From positions 1,674,001 to 1,738,000 of the forward strand of contig NZ_JACCBM010000001.1 in NCBI RefSeq assembly GCF_013409865.1: DNA of 64,000 bases. Reading direction: 5' to 3'. Made by a program: the position numbers and the translations under genes. Shown here one piece after another: positions 42,669 to 52,854 of the stretch. Numbering within the stretch: the first letter of the stretch is position 1; every line of letters begins with the position of its first letter. Under the pieces are notes generated by a model. That model ran no database searches, was not told the origin of the DNA, and was given only the letters and a program-made list of their open reading frames with translations. This DNA comes from Herbiconiux flava (GTDB taxonomy: Bacteria; Actinomycetota; Actinomycetes; Actinomycetales; Microbacteriaceae).

Positions 42669-44039
42669 ATGAGTGACGCCGGAGTCCGCGCCCCCGCCTC
42701 GAGATCGCAGTCGGCCTCGGGAGCCGCCGCCATCGACCTGTCGAAGCGGGATCTGACGCTCGACCTGGCCCGGGTGTTCTGCGTTCTGCTGGTGGTGCTG
42801 ATCCACCTGCTGATGGTCGGTGTGGGCGCCGGGCCCGACGGCTCGATCGTCGTCTCGCGGCCCCTCGAGGAGCAGTGGTGGTTCGCCCCGGTCACCTGGG
42901 CCGGCCAGATCATGCCCCTGTTCTTCGTGGTGGGCGGATTCGCGTCCCTCACCGCCTGGCGCAGCCTCACCCGCCGGAGCGGCACGGCCGCGGGCTACGT
43001 GCGCAACCGCGTGCTGCGGCTCGCCCAGCCGGCCCTGCCCCTGTTCGTCTTCTACGCCGTCGTGATCGGGGGAGCGCGCCTCATCGGCGTCGATCCCGCG
43101 CTGATCGACGTGGCGGTCACGGGCGCCGCGTCGCCGCTGTGGTTCCTCGCCGCCTACACGCTCTGCCAGGCGCTCGTGCCGCTGATGGCCGGCTGGCACG
43201 CCCGGGCGCCGCGAGCCACCCTCCTGGTGCTGCTCGCCGGGGCGATCGTGATCGACGCGCTGCGCTACTCCACCGGCATCACCGAGATCGGCCTGCTGAA
43301 CCTGTTCTTCGTATGGCTGCTCGTGCAGCAGCTCGGCTTCTTCTACGCCGACGGCTGGTTCGCCGCCCGGCGCTGGTACACGCTCGTCGGCATCGCGGCG
43401 CTCGCCTACGCCGCGCTCGTGCCGCTCACCGTCTGGGGCCCGTACGCCGACGACATGCTGACGAACCTCAACCCGCCCACGCTGCCGCTGGTGGCGCTCG
43501 CGGTGGCGCAGGCGTGCATCCTGAGGCTGTTGAAGCCCGCCCTCGCCCGCCTGATGAACACGCACGCGGCCCGGGCCGTGGTGTTCCTCGTCGGCACGCG
43601 GCTGATGACGATCTACCTCTGGCACCTGCCCGTGATCCTGCTCGTCTCGGGCGCGCTGCTGCTCATTCCCGGGGCGTCGCCCGAGCCGGCGAGCCCCGCC
43701 TGGTGGTGGTCGCGGCCGGTGATGTTCGTGCTGGTGCTCGCCGCGGTGTTCGGGCTGTCATTCCTCGTCGGGCGCTGGGAGGCGCCGCGCGAGGTGGGGC
43801 CGACGCCGCCGACGCCGGTGGTCGCGGTGGCGACGGTGCTGGCGTTCGTGCCGCCGTTCCTCGTGATGGAGTTCTTCATGGACCTGCCCACCGCGCTGAT
43901 CGGAGTGGTGCTGCTGTCGATCGCCATCCTGATGCTCGGCCGCTGGCGGGCCCGGGATGCGGTCGCCCCGCCTGCAGGGACCCCGGCGGCCGCGCCGACG
44001 GCCGACCCCGGTTCGCAATCGGCGCCGCTTTCGTCGTAG
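42669..44039 (+). CDS. Acyltransferase-3-type membrane protein
   Basis: 456 residues from ATG 42669; TAGGAT ends 6 bases before it. Ten or more membrane helices beginning with DLTLDLARVFCVLLVVLIH, the acyltransferase-3 start, and an LYTLCQALVPL-like mid-segment. Family members move acyl groups onto extracytoplasmic sugars or lipids. The usual His-Asp catalytic elements are hard to place; a conserved His is in LVVLIHLLMVG. A Pro/Ala tail follows. Target unknown. Confidence 0.85.
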   Translation: MSDAGVRAPASRSQSASGAAAIDLSKRDLTLDLARVFCVLLVVLIHLLMVGVGAGPDGSIVVSRPLEEQWWFAPVTWAGQIMPLFFVVGGFASLTAWRSLTRRSGTAAGYVRNRVLRLAQPALPLFVFYAVVIGGARLIGVDPALIDVAVTGAASPLWFLAAYTLCQALVPLMAGWHARAPRATLLVLLAGAIVIDALRYSTGITEIGLLNLFFVWLLVQQLGFFYADGWFAARRWYTLVGIAALAYAALVPLTVWGPYADDMLTNLNPPTLPLVALAVAQACILRLLKPALARLMNTHAARAVVFLVGTRLMTIYLWHLPVILLVSGALLLIPGASPEPASPAWWWSRPVMFVLVLAAVFGLSFLVGRWEAPREVGPTPPTPVVAVATVLAFVPPFLVMEFFMDLPTALIGVVLLSIAILMLGRWRARDAVAPPAGTPAAAPTADPGSQSAPLSS

Positions 44040-44068
44040 AATATCGGGGTTGTCGTTTCGGCGTCAGC

Positions 44069-44144
44069 GGGGCTATGGCGCAGTTGGTAGCGCGTCTCGT
44101 TCGCAATGAGAAGGTCAGGGGTTCGAATCCCCTTAGCTCCACCA
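44069..44144 (+). tRNA. tRNA-Ala (anticodon CGC)
   Basis: Cloverleaf: acceptor GGGGCTA/TAGCTCC, D arm GCGC/GCGC, anticodon stem TCTCG/TGAGA with loop TTCGCAA (anticodon CGC), T arm AGGGG/CCCCT, discriminator A. The 3' CCA is encoded (44142-44144), unlike the tRNA-Arg at 3141. Confidence 0.95.
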
Positions 44145-44165
44145 GATCCGTTCCCCCGGGAACGA

Positions 44166-44195
44166 ACGAAGGGCCCGCCTAGGCGGGCCCTTCGT
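44166..44195. terminator. Bidirectional terminator after tRNA-Ala
   Basis: Perfect 30-base palindrome with 14-base arms (ACGAAGGGCCCGCC) around TA, 21 bases after the tRNA and 26 before the stop of the convergent minus-strand gene. It can serve both transcripts. Confidence 0.85.
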
Positions 44196-44221
44196 CGTTG
44201 CAGTGCGCGATTCCGCGTCGA

Positions 44222-44470
44222 CTACTCCTCGGACTTCAGCGCGAGGCCGATCGCGAAGAAGGTCGGGGCCCAGTGGCCGATGAAGATGCCCCATCGGTCG
44301 GACTTCGCCTTGTCGGTCTCGTCCTTCTTGCCGCGCGAGGCGAGCCAGGCGATCAGCGACACGACGATCGAGACGAAGCCCGCGAGGTACGCGTGCTTGC
44401 TCTGGATGCCGAGTCCGTGGGCGAACTCGATCGGGTCGAAGCCGACCTTCTCGATGTCTTTCTTGGCCAT
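44222..44470 (-). CDS. Small membrane protein of unknown function
   Basis: 82 residues from ATG 44470 (AAAGGA upstream). A hydrophilic start is followed by one strong membrane helix (AYLAGFVSIVVSLIAWLA) near residues 27-44, then a Lys/Asp-rich loop and a weaker hydrophobic segment (WAPTFFAIGLAL). G/C-rich third positions throughout. It is found before a bidirectional terminator. I do not recognise the family. Confidence 0.7.
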   Translation of the reverse strand: MAKKDIEKVGFDPIEFAHGLGIQSKHAYLAGFVSIVVSLIAWLASRGKKDETDKAKSDRWGIFIGHWAPTFFAIGLALKSEE

Positions 44471-44558
44471 GATGGGTCCTTTCGAGGATTCCCGGGGCAG
44501 GGATGCTCTCACACTCCACCTCCGCCGCCGAAAGCGCCACCCCTTCCTTCCCCGCGAC

Positions 44559-44810
44559 TCACACCGCGGCCAGCAGCAGCAGCCAGCTCTCGCCGCTGAG
44601 GTCGTGGGCGGGGCCGCGGAGTGTCCAGTGCTGCGTGCCCTGGTTCTCGTCGACGCGCAGGATGGCGAGGGTGCGCCCGGTGTCCCCGTCGCCGAGCACC
44701 CACGTGGTGCCGTTCGACGCGGCGAGGAAGTAGCGCTGCCCGCCGTGCTCGTAATGGGTGCGGTCCCCGTGCCTCCAGGGCAGGCGGTCGAGTGATGTCA
44801 GCTGGGACAA
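44559..44810 (-). CDS. Small cytosolic protein of unknown function
   Basis: 83 residues from TTG 44810, the only start with a good site (GGAGGGGG, 7 bases). The product alternates beta-strand and turn patterns (HYEHGGQRYFLAASNG, WVLGDGDTGRTLAILRV) and ends in a hydrophobic LLLLAAV, suggesting a compact all-beta domain. No signal or motif. It may be co-transcribed with the small membrane protein downstream. Function unknown. Confidence 0.6.
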   Translation of the reverse strand: MSQLTSLDRLPWRHGDRTHYEHGGQRYFLAASNGTTWVLGDGDTGRTLAILRVDENQGTQHWTLRGPAHDLSGESWLLLLAAV

Positions 44811-44936
44811 GACGGTCCCCCTCCGGTGCGCGCGGCTGCATGGTGACGGCCGGGGTCCGGGGCTGACGCTCCAATTTTGCCCCACCGGCGCATGAATCGA
44901 CCTTTCAGCCGCAGATCCGGCGATAGCATGGCATCC

Positions 44937-45341
44937 ATGACGCAGATACGGATCCGAGACGCCGCGAGCTTCCTCGGCGTAAGCGATGACACCGTGCGCC
45001 GCTGGATCGAGACCGGCCTGCTCGCGAGCGAGAAGGACGAGGCCGGGCGCGGCGTGGTCGACGCCCTCGCCGTCGCCGAACTGGCGCGCCGCAACGCGGT
45101 GCTGCCTGCCGACCCCTCCGAGATCGGCCGCTCGGCGCGCAACCGCCTGGTCGGCGTCGTCACCGAGGTCGTCTCCGACACCGTGATGGCCCAGGTCGAG
45201 CTGCAGTGCGGCCCGCACCGCATCGTCTCCCTGATGAGCAGCGAGGCGGTGCGCGAGCTCGGCCTCGAGCCCGGCTCGATCGCGATCGCGGTGGTGAAGG
45301 CCACGACCGTGATGATCGAGACCCCCGGCGGGCGGGCCTGA
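44937..45341 (+). CDS. HTH-TOBE molybdate-responsive regulator/binding protein
   Basis: 134 residues from ATG 44937 (TAGCAT ends 7 bases upstream, leaderless type). N-terminal MerR/excisionase-like HTH (AASFLGVSDDTVRRWIETGLL, in part) and a C-terminal Mop/TOBE domain (~65-130) that binds molybdate or tungstate in ModE-like and Mop proteins. It overlaps modA by one base, so it is the first gene of the molybdate operon and probably its sensor. Confidence 0.85.
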   Translation: MTQIRIRDAASFLGVSDDTVRRWIETGLLASEKDEAGRGVVDALAVAELARRNAVLPADPSEIGRSARNRLVGVVTEVVSDTVMAQVELQCGPHRIVSLMSSEAVRELGLEPGSIAIAVVKATTVMIETPGGRA

Positions 45342-46165
45342 TGCGCCGCGTGACGACCGCGCTGCTGGCGGCGGCCACCCTGCTGCTGATGAGCGGATGC
45401 GCGGGCGCGGCCGCCCCTGCCGGTGACGCCGCGGCATCCTCCGCCGCCCCGAGCGGCACGGACTCGAGCGGCACGGACGCCGCCCTCGAGGGCACGATCA
45501 CCGTGTTCGCGGCCGCCTCGCTGAAGGCGTCGTTCACCGAGCTCGCGCACGAGTTCGAGGCCGCGCATCCGGGAGTGACGGTCGAGCTCTCGTTCGCGGG
45601 CTCCTCCGACCTCGTGACCCAGATCACCGAGGGGGCACCCGCCGACGTCTTCGCCTCGGCCGACGAGAAGAACATGGCGAAGCTCACCGACGCCGGGCTC
45701 GTCGACGCCGCAGCCCCGGTCGACTTCGCCACCAACGTGCTGACGATCGCCGTGCCCCCGGGCAACCCGGGCGGCGTTCAGGGCTTCGCCGATCTCGCCG
45801 ACCCGGCCATCGCGACCGTGGTCTGCGCGGCCCAGGTGCCCTGCGGTGCCGCCGCGGAGACACTCGAGACGGCCACCGGCGTCCGCATCCCCGCGGTCAG
45901 CGAGGAGTCCTCCGTCACCGACGTGCTCGGCAAGGTGACGAGCGGCGAGGCCGACGCGGGCCTGGTCTACGTCACCGACGTCGTGGCGGCGGGCGACGCG
46001 GTCGAGGGCATCGACATCGCCGAGGCGGGTGAGGCCGTCAACACCTACCCGATCGCCCCCGTGACCGACTCGCAGAACCCGGCGGCCGCGAAGGCCTTCG
46101 TCGCGCTCGTCACCGGCAGCGCCGGCCGCGAGGTGCTGACCGCCGCCGGCTTCGGCACACGGTAG
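45341..46165 (+). CDS. modA: Molybdate-binding lipoprotein ModA
   Basis: 274 residues. Lipobox MSGC (Cys20), Ser/Ala-rich spacer, then the ModA fold: [16 protein letters not shown] (~49-64), [11 protein letters not shown] with the oxyanion-binding Ser, [11 protein letters not shown] and AGLVYVTDV. Captures molybdate outside the membrane. Coupled to the HTH-TOBE gene upstream and followed by modB after 8 bases. Confidence 0.93.
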   Translation: MRRVTTALLAAATLLLMSGCAGAAAPAGDAAASSAAPSGTDSSGTDAALEGTITVFAAASLKASFTELAHEFEAAHPGVTVELSFAGSSDLVTQITEGAPADVFASADEKNMAKLTDAGLVDAAAPVDFATNVLTIAVPPGNPGGVQGFADLADPAIATVVCAAQVPCGAAAETLETATGVRIPAVSEESSVTDVLGKVTSGEADAGLVYVTDVVAAGDAVEGIDIAEAGEAVNTYPIAPVTDSQNPAAAKAFVALVTGSAGREVLTAAGFGTR

Positions 46166-46173
46166 GCCCGCCG

Positions 46174-46989
46174 GTGTCCGGCAGCACGTACGGCGGGGTT
46201 CCGCGCTGGGTCGCAGCCGTCGCAGCGATCGGCGCCGCCTTCGTGGTGCTGCCGCTCGTGGCGATGCTCGTGCGGGTGAACTGGGCGGAGTTCGTGCCGC
46301 TGATCACCTCGGAGTCCTCCCTCGACGCGCTCGGCCTCAGTCTCCGCACCTCCCTCGCCTCGACCGCGCTCTGCGTGCTGCTCGGGGTGCCGATGGCGGT
46401 CGTGCTCGCGCGCACCCGGTTCTGGGGGCAGAAGGTGCTGCGCTCGCTCGTGCTGCTGCCGCTCGTGCTGCCGCCGGTCGTCGGCGGCATCGCCCTGCTC
46501 TACACCTTCGGTCGGCGCGGGCTCCTGGGACAGGGCTTCGAGGCCTTCGGCGTGACCATCGCGTTCTCGACCACGGCGGTCGTGCTCGCGCAGACCTTCG
46601 TGGCACTGCCCTTCCTCGTGCTCAGCCTCGAGGGCGCTCTGCGCACGGTCGGCACCCGCTACGAGGCGGTCGGCGCGACCCTCGGTGCCCGGCCCACCAC
46701 GGTGCTGCGGCGCATCACGCTGCCCCTCGTGCTGCCCGCTCTCGTCTCGGGCGCGGTGCTGTCGTTCGCCCGCGCGCTCGGCGAATTCGGTGCCACGCTC
46801 ACCTTCGCGGGCTCGCTGCAGGGTGTGACGCGCACGCTGCCGCTCGAGATCTACCTCCAGCGCGAGACCGATCCGGATGCGGCGGTCGCGCTCTCGCTGG
46901 TGCTGGTCGTCGTCGCCGTGGTCGTCGTGGCCGTCGCGCACCGCGCCGGCGAGCCCGCCGGGCTCCGCCTGAGGCGGCGGCCGCGATGA
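46174..46989 (+). CDS. modB: Molybdate ABC transporter permease ModB
   Basis: 271 residues from GTG 46174. Six membrane helices with the EAA loop [22 protein letters not shown] (in part) at ~155 and the LPLEIYLQ segment typical of ModB. Overlaps modC by 4 bases. No Shine-Dalgarno of strength, so translation is probably coupled to modA. Confidence 0.92.
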   Translation: MSGSTYGGVPRWVAAVAAIGAAFVVLPLVAMLVRVNWAEFVPLITSESSLDALGLSLRTSLASTALCVLLGVPMAVVLARTRFWGQKVLRSLVLLPLVLPPVVGGIALLYTFGRRGLLGQGFEAFGVTIAFSTTAVVLAQTFVALPFLVLSLEGALRTVGTRYEAVGATLGARPTTVLRRITLPLVLPALVSGAVLSFARALGEFGATLTFAGSLQGVTRTLPLEIYLQRETDPDAAVALSLVLVVVAVVVVAVAHRAGEPAGLRLRRRPR

Positions 46990-48050
46990 GCTTCGAGCTG
47001 GAGGCGCACCTCGCCGAGCGGGACGTGTCGGTGGCCATCGAGGTCGCGGAGGGGGAGACCGTCGCCGTGCTCGGCCCGAACGGATCGGGCAAGTCGACGA
47101 TGCTCGCGGTGGCCGCCGGGCTGCTGCGGCCCGACTCGGGGTGGGCGCGGCTCGGCGACCGGGTGCTGTTCGACCTCGGCGGGCCGGGCCGGGACCACGA
47201 TCGAGGCCGGGGCCGCTGGCTGCCCCCGCACGCCCGCGGCATCGCACTGCTGGCGCAGGAGGCGCTGCTCTTCCCCCACCTGAGCGTGCTCGACAACGTC
47301 GCCTTCGGTTCACGCAGCCGGGGCCGATCGCGTTCCGAGTCGGCCGCGCACGCCCGGGTCTGGCTCGAGCAGGTCGACGCCGTCGAGCTCGCCGGCCGCC
47401 GCCCCGCCGAGCTCTCGGGCGGCCAGGCCCAGCGCATCGCCGTGGCGAGGGCGCTCGCCGCCGACCCGGCGCTGCTGCTCCTCGACGAGCCGATGGCGGC
47501 CCTCGACGTCTCGGTGGCCCCCGCGCTCCGCCGCATGCTGCGGGGCGTGCTCGCCGGCCGCAGCGCCGTCATCGTCACGCACGACGTGCTCGACGCCTTC
47601 ACCCTCGCCGACCGGGTCGTCGTGCTCGACGCCGGCCGGGTCGTCGACTCCGGCCCCACCGCGGCGGTGCTCGAGCGGCCCCGCACCCCGTTCGCCGCCG
47701 GGCTCACCGGGGTGAACCTCATCACGGGCACCGCCCGGGGCGGGCGAGTGCTGACGGCCGACGGCCGGCGCGTCGACGCCCGCTTCACCGAGCCCGTGAC
47801 CGACGGCACCGCGGCCGGCGTCTCGGTGCGCCCCGCCGCGGTGGCCGTGACGCTCGAGGAGCCCCCGGCATCCTGCCGCCTTCCCGGCCGGGTGACCGAC
47901 GTCGAGCCGCGCGGCGACACGGTGCGCGTGCGCGCCGGCACGCTCGCGGCCGACCTCTCGCCGCGCGCCGCGGCCGAGCTCGACCTCGCGCCCGGGGCGA
48001 CCGTGTGGTTCTCGTTCGCCGCCGACGACGCGACCGCCTACCCGCTCTAG
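46986..48050 (+). CDS. modC: Molybdate ABC transporter ATPase ModC
   Basis: 354 residues. Walker A GPNGSGKS near residue 33, Q-loop in [13 protein letters not shown], signature ELSGGQAQR near 138 and Walker [13 protein letters not shown]. The C-terminal ~120 residues form the regulatory TOBE domain that senses molybdate. Completes modABC. Confidence 0.92.
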   Translation: MSFELEAHLAERDVSVAIEVAEGETVAVLGPNGSGKSTMLAVAAGLLRPDSGWARLGDRVLFDLGGPGRDHDRGRGRWLPPHARGIALLAQEALLFPHLSVLDNVAFGSRSRGRSRSESAAHARVWLEQVDAVELAGRRPAELSGGQAQRIAVARALAADPALLLLDEPMAALDVSVAPALRRMLRGVLAGRSAVIVTHDVLDAFTLADRVVVLDAGRVVDSGPTAAVLERPRTPFAAGLTGVNLITGTARGGRVLTADGRRVDARFTEPVTDGTAAGVSVRPAAVAVTLEEPPASCRLPGRVTDVEPRGDTVRVRAGTLAADLSPRAAAELDLAPGATVWFSFAADDATAYPL

Positions 48051-48085
48051 CGCATCCGGAGCGGCCCGCTCGGGCTACCCGCGAG

Positions 48086-48119
48086 TGAGCGCCCGAGCGC
48101 CCGTTCGAACGAGCGCTCA
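48086..48119. terminator. Hairpin after modC
   Basis: TGAGCGC/GCGCTCA arms enclose a second dyad CGTTCGAACG (48102-48111). No U-tract. Probably ends the mod operon before the kdp control region. Confidence 0.4.
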
Positions 48120-48172
48120 GGCGACCGTGCGTTCGGATCGTGTGAGGATTCGACGCGCCCACCGCCCCCGGC

Positions 48173-48191
48173 CGTCAGGAAAGCGTTAGGA
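48173..48191 (+). promoter_or_regulatory. Direct repeat upstream of kdp, response-regulator-like site
   Basis: CGTCAGGA (48173-48180) and CGTTAGGA (48184-48191) repeat with an exact 11-base step, one DNA turn, about 83 bases before the first kdp gene. OmpR/PhoB-family regulators such as KdpE bind tandem repeats of this spacing. Confidence 0.5.
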
Positions 48192-48273
48192 CCGGCGGAA
48201 CCGGGCTCCCCGGCGAGCACACTCGCATCCGTACCGCGCGCCCATCGGGGGCGCCTGTCGGATGGAGAACACC

Positions 48274-48357
48274 GTGCTCGACGTGATCTATATCGTCGCG
48301 ATCCTCGCCGCCTTCGGCGTCGTCGCCCTCGTCGCGAAGGGGGTCGAGAAGCTGTGA
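48274..48357 (+). CDS. 27-residue membrane microprotein preceding kdpF
   Basis: GTG 48274 with GGAG upstream; 27 residues forming a single membrane helix (VIYIVAILAAFGVVALVA) with a basic KGVEKL end. It overlaps kdpF by 4 bases (GTGA), so it belongs to the kdp operon. Similar very short single-helix frames ending in a charged G-x-E-x-L are seen before kdpF in other genomes and usually go unannotated. A stabilising subunit of KdpFABC is a reasonable inference. Confidence 0.65.
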   Translation: MLDVIYIVAILAAFGVVALVAKGVEKL

Positions 48358-48443
48358 TCGTGCTCGAACTCGCCGCCGCGCTGCTGGGTGTCGCCGGAGT
48401 GGCGTACCTGGTGGTCGCCCTCGTGAAGCCGGAGAGGTTCTAG
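48354..48443 (+). CDS. kdpF: KdpF small subunit
   Basis: 29 residues from GTG 48354: one membrane helix (AAALLGVAGVAYLVVALV) ending in KPERF, the hallmark end of KdpF. It stabilises the KdpABC complex. Its TAG stop is directly followed by the kdpA ATG. Confidence 0.92.
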   Translation: MIVLELAAALLGVAGVAYLVVALVKPERF

Positions 48444-50116
48444 ATGGAAGCCTGGCTCCTGGTCGCCCAGCTGGCGACCCTCGTGCTCGTGCTGGCGGTC
48501 ATCCACCGCCCCCTGGGTGACTACATCGCCTGGACCTTCACCCGCGCCGAGGACCTCCGCGTCGAACGCGGGCTCTACCGGCTCGTCGGGGTCGACTCCG
48601 ACTCCGAGCAGAGCTGGGGCGCCTACCTCCGCGGGGTGCTCGCCTTCTCGCTGATCGGCGTGCTGCTCGTCTACGCGCTGCAGCGGCTGCAGGCCGTGCT
48701 GCCCTATTCGCTCGGCTTCCCGGCCGTGCCCGAGGGGCTGTCGTTCAACACGGCCGCCTCCTTCGTGACGAACACGAACTGGCAGTCGTACTCGCCCGAC
48801 GTCACCCTCGGCTACACCGTGCAGATCGCCGGCCTCGCCGTGCAGAACTTCGTCTCGGCCGGTGTCGGTCTCGCGGTCGCCATCGCCCTGGTGCGCGGCT
48901 TCGCGCGGCGCAACACGGGCACGCTCGGCAACTTCTGGGTCGACCTGACGCGTGCGGTGCTGCGCATCCTGCTGCCGCTGGCCGTCGTGTCGGCGATCGT
49001 GCTGATCGCGGGCGGCGTCATCCAGAACTTCAGCGGCTTCACCGAGGTGACCACGCTGACAGGTGGCACCGCGACGGTTCCCGGCGGGCCGGTGGCCTCG
49101 CAGGAGGCCATCAAGATGCTGGGCAACAACGGCGGCGGCTTCTTCAACACGAACTCCGCGCATCCCTTCGAGAACCCCACGCCCTGGACGAACCTGTTCC
49201 AGATCGTCCTGATGCTCGCCATCCCGTTCGCGCTGCCGCGCACCTTCGGGAAGATGGTCGGCGACACCCGCCAGGGCTACGCCGTGCTGGCCGCCATGGG
49301 CGTGCTCTTCGTGGCGTCGCTCGCCGCGCTGACCGCCTTCGAGATCGGCGGCGCCGGAACCGGGCCGCAGCTCGCCGGCGGCGCGATGGAGGGCAAGGAG
49401 CAGCGCTTCGGCATCGCCGCGTCGACGCTCTTCGCCACGACCTCGACCATCACGTCCACGGGCGCGGTCAACTCGATGCACGACAGCTTCACGTCGCTCG
49501 GCGGCATGATGACGCTGTTCAACATGATGCTCGGCGAGATCGCGCCCGGCGGCATCGGGGCGGGGCTCTACGGCATCCTGATGATCGCGGTGATCACCGT
49601 GTTCATCGCGGGCCTGCTCGTCGGCCGCACCCCGGAGTACCTGGGCAAGAAGCTCGGCCCGCGCGAGATCAAGCTGGCGAGCCTGTACATCCTCGCCACG
49701 CCCACCCTCGTGCTCGTCGGCACCGCGCTCAGCTTCGCGATCCCGCCGGTGCGGGCCGACGTCGAGAGCACCTCGATCTGGAACCCCGGCCTGCACGGCT
49801 TCACCGAGGTGCTCTACGCCTTCACCAGCGCGGCGAACAACAACGGCTCGGCCTTCGCCGGCCTCACCGCCAACACCCCGTGGTTCAACACCGCGCTCGG
49901 TGTGGCGATGCTGCTCGGCCGCTTCGTGCCCATCGTGCTCGTGCTCGCCCTGGCCGGCTCGCTGGCCGCGCAGGGCAAGGTGCCCGTCACCGCCGGCACC
50001 CTGCCGACCCACCGCCCGCAGTTCGTGGGCCTCCTCGTGGGCGTGATCGTCATCGTCGTCGCCCTCACCTACTTCCCCGTGCTCGCACTCGGACCTCTCG
50101 CCGAAGGGCTTCAGTA

Positions 50117-50117
<1 letters not shown>
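48444..50117 (+). CDS. kdpA: Potassium-transporting ATPase subunit KdpA
   Basis: 557 residues, ten membrane helices. Four selectivity-filter-like regions include NTNWQSY and [29 protein letters not shown] is the strongly conserved family segment. It is the K+-binding channel-like subunit of the high-affinity pump. Overlaps kdpB by one base (TAATG). Confidence 0.97.
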
Positions 50118-52186
<2,069 letters not shown>

Positions 52187-52218
52187 CCCCTCTCATTCTC
52201 TACAGACAGGACATCACC

Positions 52219-52821
52219 ATGGCCACCACCCGCGGGTTCGCCCGCCCCTACTGGGTCGCCCTCCGCTACATGCTCGTCGCGACCGTCGTGCTCGGCATCG
52301 CGTACCCCGTCGCCGTGCTCGGCATCGGCCAGCTCGCGCTGCCCGCCCAGGCCAACGGCAGCATCGTGACCGTCGACGGCCAGCCGGTCGGCTCGTCGCT
52401 GATCGGCCAGTCGTTCACCGATGCCGACGGAGCCGCTCTGCCCGAGTGGTTCCAGTCCCGCCCCTCCGCGGCCGGCTACGACGCCTCGGCGTCGGTCGCG
52501 AGCAACTACGGGCCCGAGAACCCCGACTTCATCGCCGAGATCGAGGCCCGTCGCGACGCCATCGCCGCGAGCGACGGAGTCGACGCCGGCGACATCCCGG
52601 TCGACGCGCTCACCACCTCGGGCTCGGGCCTCGACCCGCACATCAGCCCCGAGTACGCGAACGAGCAGGTCGCTCGAATCGCGGATGCCCGGGGCGTCCC
52701 CGAGGCCGACGTGCAGTCGCTCGTCGACTCGTTCAGCCAGGGTCGCGACCTCGGGTACCTCGGCGAGCCGACCGTGAACGTGCTGCAGCTGAACGTCGCG
52801 CTGTCGCAGCTCGCCGGCTGA
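52219..52821 (+). CDS. kdpC: Potassium-transporting ATPase subunit KdpC
   Basis: 200 residues from ATG 52219. One N-terminal membrane helix and the family motifs GSSLIGQ, FQSRPSA, SNYGPENP, SGSGLDPHISP and LGYLGEPTVNVLQLN. It associates with KdpA/KdpB outside the membrane. The stop overlaps a GCATCCG heptamer. Confidence 0.96.
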   Translation: MATTRGFARPYWVALRYMLVATVVLGIAYPVAVLGIGQLALPAQANGSIVTVDGQPVGSSLIGQSFTDADGAALPEWFQSRPSAAGYDASASVASNYGPENPDFIAEIEARRDAIAASDGVDAGDIPVDALTTSGSGLDPHISPEYANEQVARIADARGVPEADVQSLVDSFSQGRDLGYLGEPTVNVLQLNVALSQLAG

Positions 52822-52854
52822 GCATCCGGTGCCGGTCATGACGGGGGTGCACGC

